Part shown: positions 58,907 to 64,000 of the stretch, one piece after another
Layout of the letters: each line of letters begins with the position of its first letter
Position numbering within the stretch: position 1 is the first letter of the stretch
Origin: Scedosporium boydii
Taxonomy: Eukaryota > Ascomycota > Sordariomycetes > Microascales > Microascaceae
DNA length: 64,000 nucleotides
Direction of reading: 5' to 3'
Assembly: GCA_002221725.1 (NCBI GenBank)
Contig: NJFT01000126.1
Coordinates: 51,106-115,105 of the forward strand
Position numbers and translations under genes: made by a program
Notes under the pieces: model-generated
What the model was told of the DNA's origin: nothing
The model's input: the letters and a program-made list of their open reading frames with translations, nothing else
Database searches by the model: none

Positions 58907-60268
58907 ATGGCAGACACAAACGGCATATCAAATGGCTTGTCCAACGGTACACCCAACGGCATAACGAATGGCGACCGAAGGGTGCGCATCCTCCCGCTAG
59001 CCTATGACGGACATAATTCTGAAGAGTCGGCCCTGCAACTCGTCTACGCTGTCAGACCTGAGTGGAACACCCCAGAGGCCAACGTCAAGTTCGTTCGGTG
59101 TACGGACGGAATCACAAACACTCTGCTCAAGGTCATCAACGAAGTCCCCGGCGCATCGACCGAAGATGTCGATCGAGAGGCCATCCTGCTTCGCGCCTAC
59201 GGCCACGGAACCCACGTCATCATCGACCGCCAGCGGGAGGCCGAGAACCACGAGCTGCTCATGGCCCATGGGCTCGCGCCTGAGCTGCTTGCTCGCTTCC
59301 AGAACGGCATGCTCTATCGCTACATTCGCGGAACTGTAGCGAGTACGGAGGACCTGCGGGACCCCGACATTTACATCCCCGTGGCGAGGCGGCTGGCAGA
59401 GTGGCATGCGACTATACCTTGCATACCTTCGGCGCCGGTTGCTCAAACCAACGGAGATGGCGATAGCGAAGCCAAGAGGCGACGCCAGTCTATCGATGCG
59501 GCGGCTCCCGGAAAGCCTCCGCCGAACTTGTGGACCGTGATGCAGAAGTGGATCTATGCTTTGCCAACGGATACGGATCAGAAGCGAGAGCGCCAGGCGC
59601 GCTTACAGACGGAGCTTAACAAGCTCATTAAAGACCTTAGCCAAAGGCCTGGTCTAGGAGAGAACGGCGTAAGTCCATCCCAATGGCGAAACTAGACAGT
59701 TCAAGTGCAAGGAGGAAAAAAAAAGTTACTAACACTTCATACAAAGCTCGTCTTCGCTCACTGCGATCTGCTTCACGGCAACGTCGTCATACTACCCAGG
59801 GATGAAAACGACGATCCACTACTCCAAGAAACCGTCGTCAGTTTCATCGACTACGAATACGCAGCCCCGTCCCCAGCAGCCTTCGACATCGCCAACCACT
59901 TCGCCGAATGGGCCGGCTTCGAATGCAAGTACGAACGCCTACCCACCAAATCCGAGCGTCTCGACTTCATCAGGCACTACGTCCAGGCCTACTTGGGCTT
60001 CAGCGGCAGCTCCGCGAGCCTGGTTGCCGTCGAGCAAGAGGCGCAGAAGCTCACCCGCGAGGTCGACCTGTACCGTGGTATTCCCGGCTTCTACTGGGGC
60101 ATATGGGCCTTGATTCAGGCGGTCATTTCGGAGATTGACTTTGATTATGCGACGTACGCGGAGCTAAGGCTTGGGGAGTATTGGGCTTGGAAGGCGGAGG
60201 CGGATGGGACGAGGGCGGCCGAAGGGAAGGAGTTACCGTCGCGTGAGAAGCGGTGGGCAGAGCCGTGA
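58907..60268 (+). CDS. EKI1: Ethanolamine kinase (choline/ethanolamine kinase family)
   Basis: Two exons, 58907-59668 and 59747-60268, joined in phase 0 over a 78-nt intron (donor GTAAGT, branch TTACTAAC, acceptor AAG); 427 residues. An in-frame ATG at 58847 would add a Lys/Arg run and is less likely than MADTNG. The N-terminal part carries VKFVRCTDGITNTLLKV (nucleotide loop) and the conserved FQNGMLYRYIRGT and ARRLAEWH segments. Exon 2 holds the catalytic HCDLLHGN motif (H259, D261, N266) and the metal-binding FIDYEYA (D289), then FDIANHFAEWAG and the Trp-rich FYWGIWALIQA. The enzyme transfers phosphate from ATP to ethanolamine, the first cytosolic step of the CDP-ethanolamine route to phosphatidylethanolamine. 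FAEWAG and overall layout favour ethanolamine over choline, but specificity is inferred. A Lys/Arg-rich stretch (about 200-206) sits in a variable insert. Confidence 0.93.
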
Positions 60269-63200
60269 TGGACGAGGCCGAAGGGGCGTAAGAGACCGGC
60301 GGGAAGCTGGACGATAGCAACGGTGCTGGCCGGCCTGTGGGTGAGGGAGGAGTCAATGTCATTTTTCTCCTTTCTTGCGCTGGACTTAATTTTTTTTTGT
60401 TTCTACGTTTTTTTTTAAAGGGCATCTACATATTCACACTTTTTTTGTGGAGTGAGGCATTAGAACGGCGTAATGAGGCATGTATTCAACATTCATGTGC
60501 TGGCTGGCAAAAGATATAGGAAGGGTGAGCGATGAGCGACGAGCGACCGTTTACTCTAGGGCCGAGGCCAGGCATTTAACATGTTTTTATGTTTCTTTCT
60601 TTCTTCTTTTTCCGCGTCATTGTTTCTTTCCTTACATGTCATGCTCAGTTTAATGCTTACAAAATCTAGGTGAGTGGAATGGAACACATTTTCTCTTTTC
60701 TCTCTCCGTTTCTCTCGACCGGGTCATCTCACGGCCGCTCCCGTGCTCTTAACATGTGCTTTTACTCCCGGAGCGCCTCAAGGAGACCCAGCTGGTTGGG
60801 TAGGATGGGAAAGCGATTTATCAGCCATCTTAAGGGAGGATGGGCGTTGGAGAGCCACGTGGAAGACAGCGGCTGAGACTGTCTGTTTCCTTTTTGCAAG
60901 CCCATTTGGGAACGAGGGAGGGGAAGGGGGAGGCGGAACCTCTGTCAAGGCAACCTGCGGGTATGATCATGGTGAGACAGATGCGGTGATGAGCGACAGA
61001 AAGGACAAACAGTCACAAACAACACTCCTCGTTGTGGGCGTGGCGGTTTTCAGCTTCTTCAGCCACCACCAGCTCCGATTCTCTCCCTTCCTTTTCTCTC
61101 TCTCTCAGCATCGTTGTCGCATCGCATTCCTACCAAGGCCCCTGGGCACATGTTTCTATGCTCCTCGCTCTGTTCGCGAGCAATCGTATGTCAAACAGTC
61201 AAACTGTCGGAGGGCTTGGGATAACACAGAGAGAGGAGAATCTCACGAGAGATTTCCCGTTGGGTTTGTGTTTCCCCAAATCCCGTTTTCATTGACATCT
61301 GCCACGGGAAAGGCTCCAGCTGGAAAAAGGGGGCATATCCATCGATATCATGTGCGGCCCTGTGAGATGATATTCCGCGGCTTGCATGTCGATCCCAGGG
61401 GGCCGTGGGCAAGAACCATCATGTCGCGACATTTCATCCCAACAACACGTTCCGGACGCGGGCTGGATTTCGAGGCGTCGAGAGAGTGTGGGTGCGGAAG
61501 CGGAGCACGGCTTTCCTCATTCCGGATTTGCACTTCGATAACCTTACTCGGCTTGTTGACCGAAGCTTTTTTGGAGCGGAGCCCTCTTTAGCTGGTAATG
61601 CACGAGGCGCTACTTGGTAATGGGCCCCGTTTTCTTTAATGAGAGGCGCTGATCGTTTGTGGATATCGGTAATTGGGGTGGATCCGTCGAAGAACATGTT
61701 AGTGGGAGTTGAGCATTGGTGCGAATACAAGGGGCAGGACTGGTGTCCGCTGTCTGTGACTTCAATGTTCTTTTCGTCTTCTACCACCGAGCTTCTGGGG
61801 CACGGATCTCAAGCCTCATCGTCTCCGGTTAGTGGGGATTAACGAGTATTACAGAAGGGAGTACCTGTACGAAGTGGTGTATACGCTCCACTCGATTGGG
61901 GTCTTGGTCTTGCTCTAGGTCATCACAGCTCGTAGGGCGCTTGTCTCACAGACCCCACAGTTTCTCTCCCCCTTGACATCAATCGATCCTTGACATTTTG
62001 CTTCCAATTTTAGTCGTTTCAGTTTTCTCATGGGTCCCTGTCGGGGCTGTCGTCTTCAATCTTTCCTTCTTCCCTTGTTCCTTTCCCCCCTGTTTGGCTT
62101 TTGCTTTTTTTCGTGTGATTGTCCAGGGAGCCGGCGCGTTGGGATCAAATTGATCTTCTTTGCAACTTCCTCGAGAGAGGTTAGCATCGAACGCACCTGT
62201 CGCTCTTGGAGTTATCAATGGGGTTGTTCTTGCTGTTTCCCTGGGTGTTATCTACTTTGGAGCTTGTGATGATACAATTGTGCTCTCAACAATTGAAAGT
62301 AGCTGTACAAGTGATATCAATCAATTCATTGCGGGCTCCTGTCAAAGTACAGTACTCCGTACATCACAAGGCAACTTCGTCCAAATTGCGTGGAAGCTTG
62401 AGCCGCTTATTAATTGTGATGATGGGACTTGGGACTTGGACTTGGCTACGAAGTATGTGAAGTGGAGCTTGCATTGGGCTTGGAGCTTGGAGCATTCAAA
62501 GGAGGAGCATTAAAGCAGACTGGGAGGCACTTCGGCCTTGGCATGTATCTCCAGCACTGGGACATCGGGAACTGAATGACAAAACTCGACGACCCAACCC
62601 CTGAGCTATCCCTGAGGATGAGGATCCAGTGGTCCTTGGTAGATCGGAAGTGTATGTACTTCATAAGCGTAGAAATGCCTTGTCCTTGGAGCTTGTATGA
62701 ACACAACCCCGAAAACGGGAAGGGGGCTGCCTGCAGAAACGGAAGGGAATGGTAGCGGACGCGGCTGCTCACTTGCCAGGCCATGACCGCACAGCTCGGC
62801 TCCATTTCGCAGAAGAGCTGAGAGAGAGGGACATTTGTTAGTGCTGCGTAATTCGTTGCCGTGCAGCCAGGCAATATCGAAGGACATATTGCTTTGCACT
62901 ACTACCAAGTAGCTATCAGAAGGATTCCCTGCGTTCGAGAGCTGTGGTACGTTTATGACGGGGTGTGATTGATACAACCCTTACCCGGAGTGGAAGTAAT
63001 AACTTGGATTTCTTATAAGACGAGGGGGGGAGTGGGCGAGATATTTTCCTGATAAGTCCAGCGATGTCATAGCTATAAAGGGACGGACAATGGGACGGGT
63101 GAGAGGGGGTGATACAACAGACATCGACGATCGAAGATTACTTGCTCTCTCGCTCTCTTCCCATCTCATGTCCCTCTTAGTCCTCTCAACTGATATAGTA

Positions 63201-64000
63201 CCTATAGACCCCGGCTATGTGGAGGGTATGTAATATGTGAAAAGTACACTCTTCTCGGACACATCTGATACTTCGCAATGATGCAGGGTCGGGAAATGCT
63301 GACCACCAAGATACTGCAGCTGTTAGGTTAAGACGTGGAGCTGGCTATACTTTGTATGTAATAACAGTCTCCCGTTAAACAGGGCAAAAGCCTGGTTAAG
63401 GGTCACGTCCCCGAGCAGCGGGCGTGTTTTCTTTTTAGCCGCTTCCCCCCTCCTCCCCCGATACGACGGAAAGTGGGAAAAAATGAGAGCTCCTCTGTTC
63501 ATGGTTTTCCCGCTGGCGACAATGATGTGAAGAATTTCGTCACCCATTCCGGGTCTTCTTCTTGCCCACTACCCGTCGCCCCCATTATCACCAAGTAGTA
63601 ACTTCGTACTTATTACCTGCGTAAACAGGAACCGCTCTGCCGGGGGATTCTGAGAACCATGAACATGCAGCTCGAGGTGTTCCTATCACACCGGTGGAGG
63701 TTTTTAACTTTTTTTCCTTCTGTTGCGTGTTTTGCGTGGCAGGGCTAAGTTGATATTAAGGGTAAAGGGAGGCGCACGCTAAGGTTTTGCACCGCGATCG
63801 TCAGTAAATAACTCGCAGCCGCCCCCCATTGTTTGCTCTTTTCCCGTTTCTCACATGTGTACATCGTGTCTCGTACACGTGCTGGGCTGAGATGCTGGGG
63901 ACGCATATCTGCAACCTTATCCAGCTTTGTATCCTCTCGCTAACACTGCTGCATGAAAAGTTGTTTTTTTTTTGAGGGGGGGGGGGGGGGGGGGGGGGGG
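60269..64000. other. Intergenic to window end, no confident gene
   Basis: About 3.7 kb. The longest frame (plus strand, 60674-61591, 305 codons) has no domain and a promoter-like mixture of residues, so I do not call it. GTACTCCGTAC lies at 62352-62362. T runs near 60391-60417 follow the kinase gene, and the window ends in a G run. Confidence 0.5.
63976..64000. repeat. Poly-G homopolymer at window edge, at least 25 nt
   Basis: A run of 25 G reaching the last base of the window, preceded by 10 T, one G and one A. It may continue beyond the window. It could be real or a sequence/assembly edge artefact. Confidence 0.85.

Noticed and set aside
1..64000. CRISPR arrays, 5S rRNA, spliceosomal snRNAs, telomere repeats and transposon ORFs
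   Set aside because: I looked for regular spaced repeats, conserved 5S and U6 words, TTAGGG runs and transposase or reverse-transcriptase motifs and saw none; a covariance or profile search would be decisive.

Overview
The window looks like nuclear DNA of a filamentous ascomycete (Pezizomycotina, probably Sordariomycetes; genus not resolved). The support is: short GT-AG introns with GTAAGT/GTGAGT-type donors and CTAAC-like branch sites; two intron-bearing nuclear tRNA genes; protein families typical of moulds; and long gene-free stretches rich in homopolymer runs and short palindromes. There is no operon structure, no bacterial signal, no CRISPR array and no intact transposon that I can see.

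Layout: tRNA-Thr(AGU) on the minus strand (706-788); a NRG1-like C2H2 zinc-finger gene (2261-3160, minus); about 12.8 kb with no credible gene (3161-15968), holding a tRNA-like relic, simple repeats and many copies of a short dyad around TACTTCGTA/TACTCCGTA; the divergent spliceosome pair PRP31 (15969-17907, minus) and CLF1 (18487-20514, plus) with 579 bp between their start codons; an Ala/Gly-helix and Arg/Asp/Ser-rich DUF3824-like protein (22469-24550, minus); a La-domain (SRO9/LARP1-like) RNA-binding protein (28914-31616, minus) whose intron carries a 43-nt homopolymer; another long gene-poor stretch with one tentative small spliced gene (38009-38517, plus); an unrecognised 282-residue protein (39358-40206, minus); tRNA-Gly(GCC) (40908-40992, plus); SFT2 (42096-43475, minus, four exons); a bHLH transcription factor (51131-52648, plus); NPR3 of the GATOR1/SEACIT complex (53902-56273, minus, three exons); and an ethanolamine kinase (58907-60268, plus, two exons). 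The last 3.7 kb has no recognised gene and ends in a run of at least 25 G.

Most genes are housekeeping: splicing (PRP31, CLF1), translation-linked RNA binding (La-domain protein, two tRNAs), Golgi traffic (SFT2), amino-acid signalling to TORC1 (NPR3) and phosphatidylethanolamine synthesis (ethanolamine kinase), plus two transcription factors. The one functional linkage suggested by position is the head-to-head PRP31/CLF1 pair. I see no biosynthetic cluster or defence island. The least explained signals are the dispersed TAC-N3-GTA dyad with co-varying flanks, the repeated small hydrophobic helices of the DUF3824-like protein, and several long open frames in otherwise gene-free DNA. Splice sites were read by eye from phase and homology; no alignment or transcript data were available.
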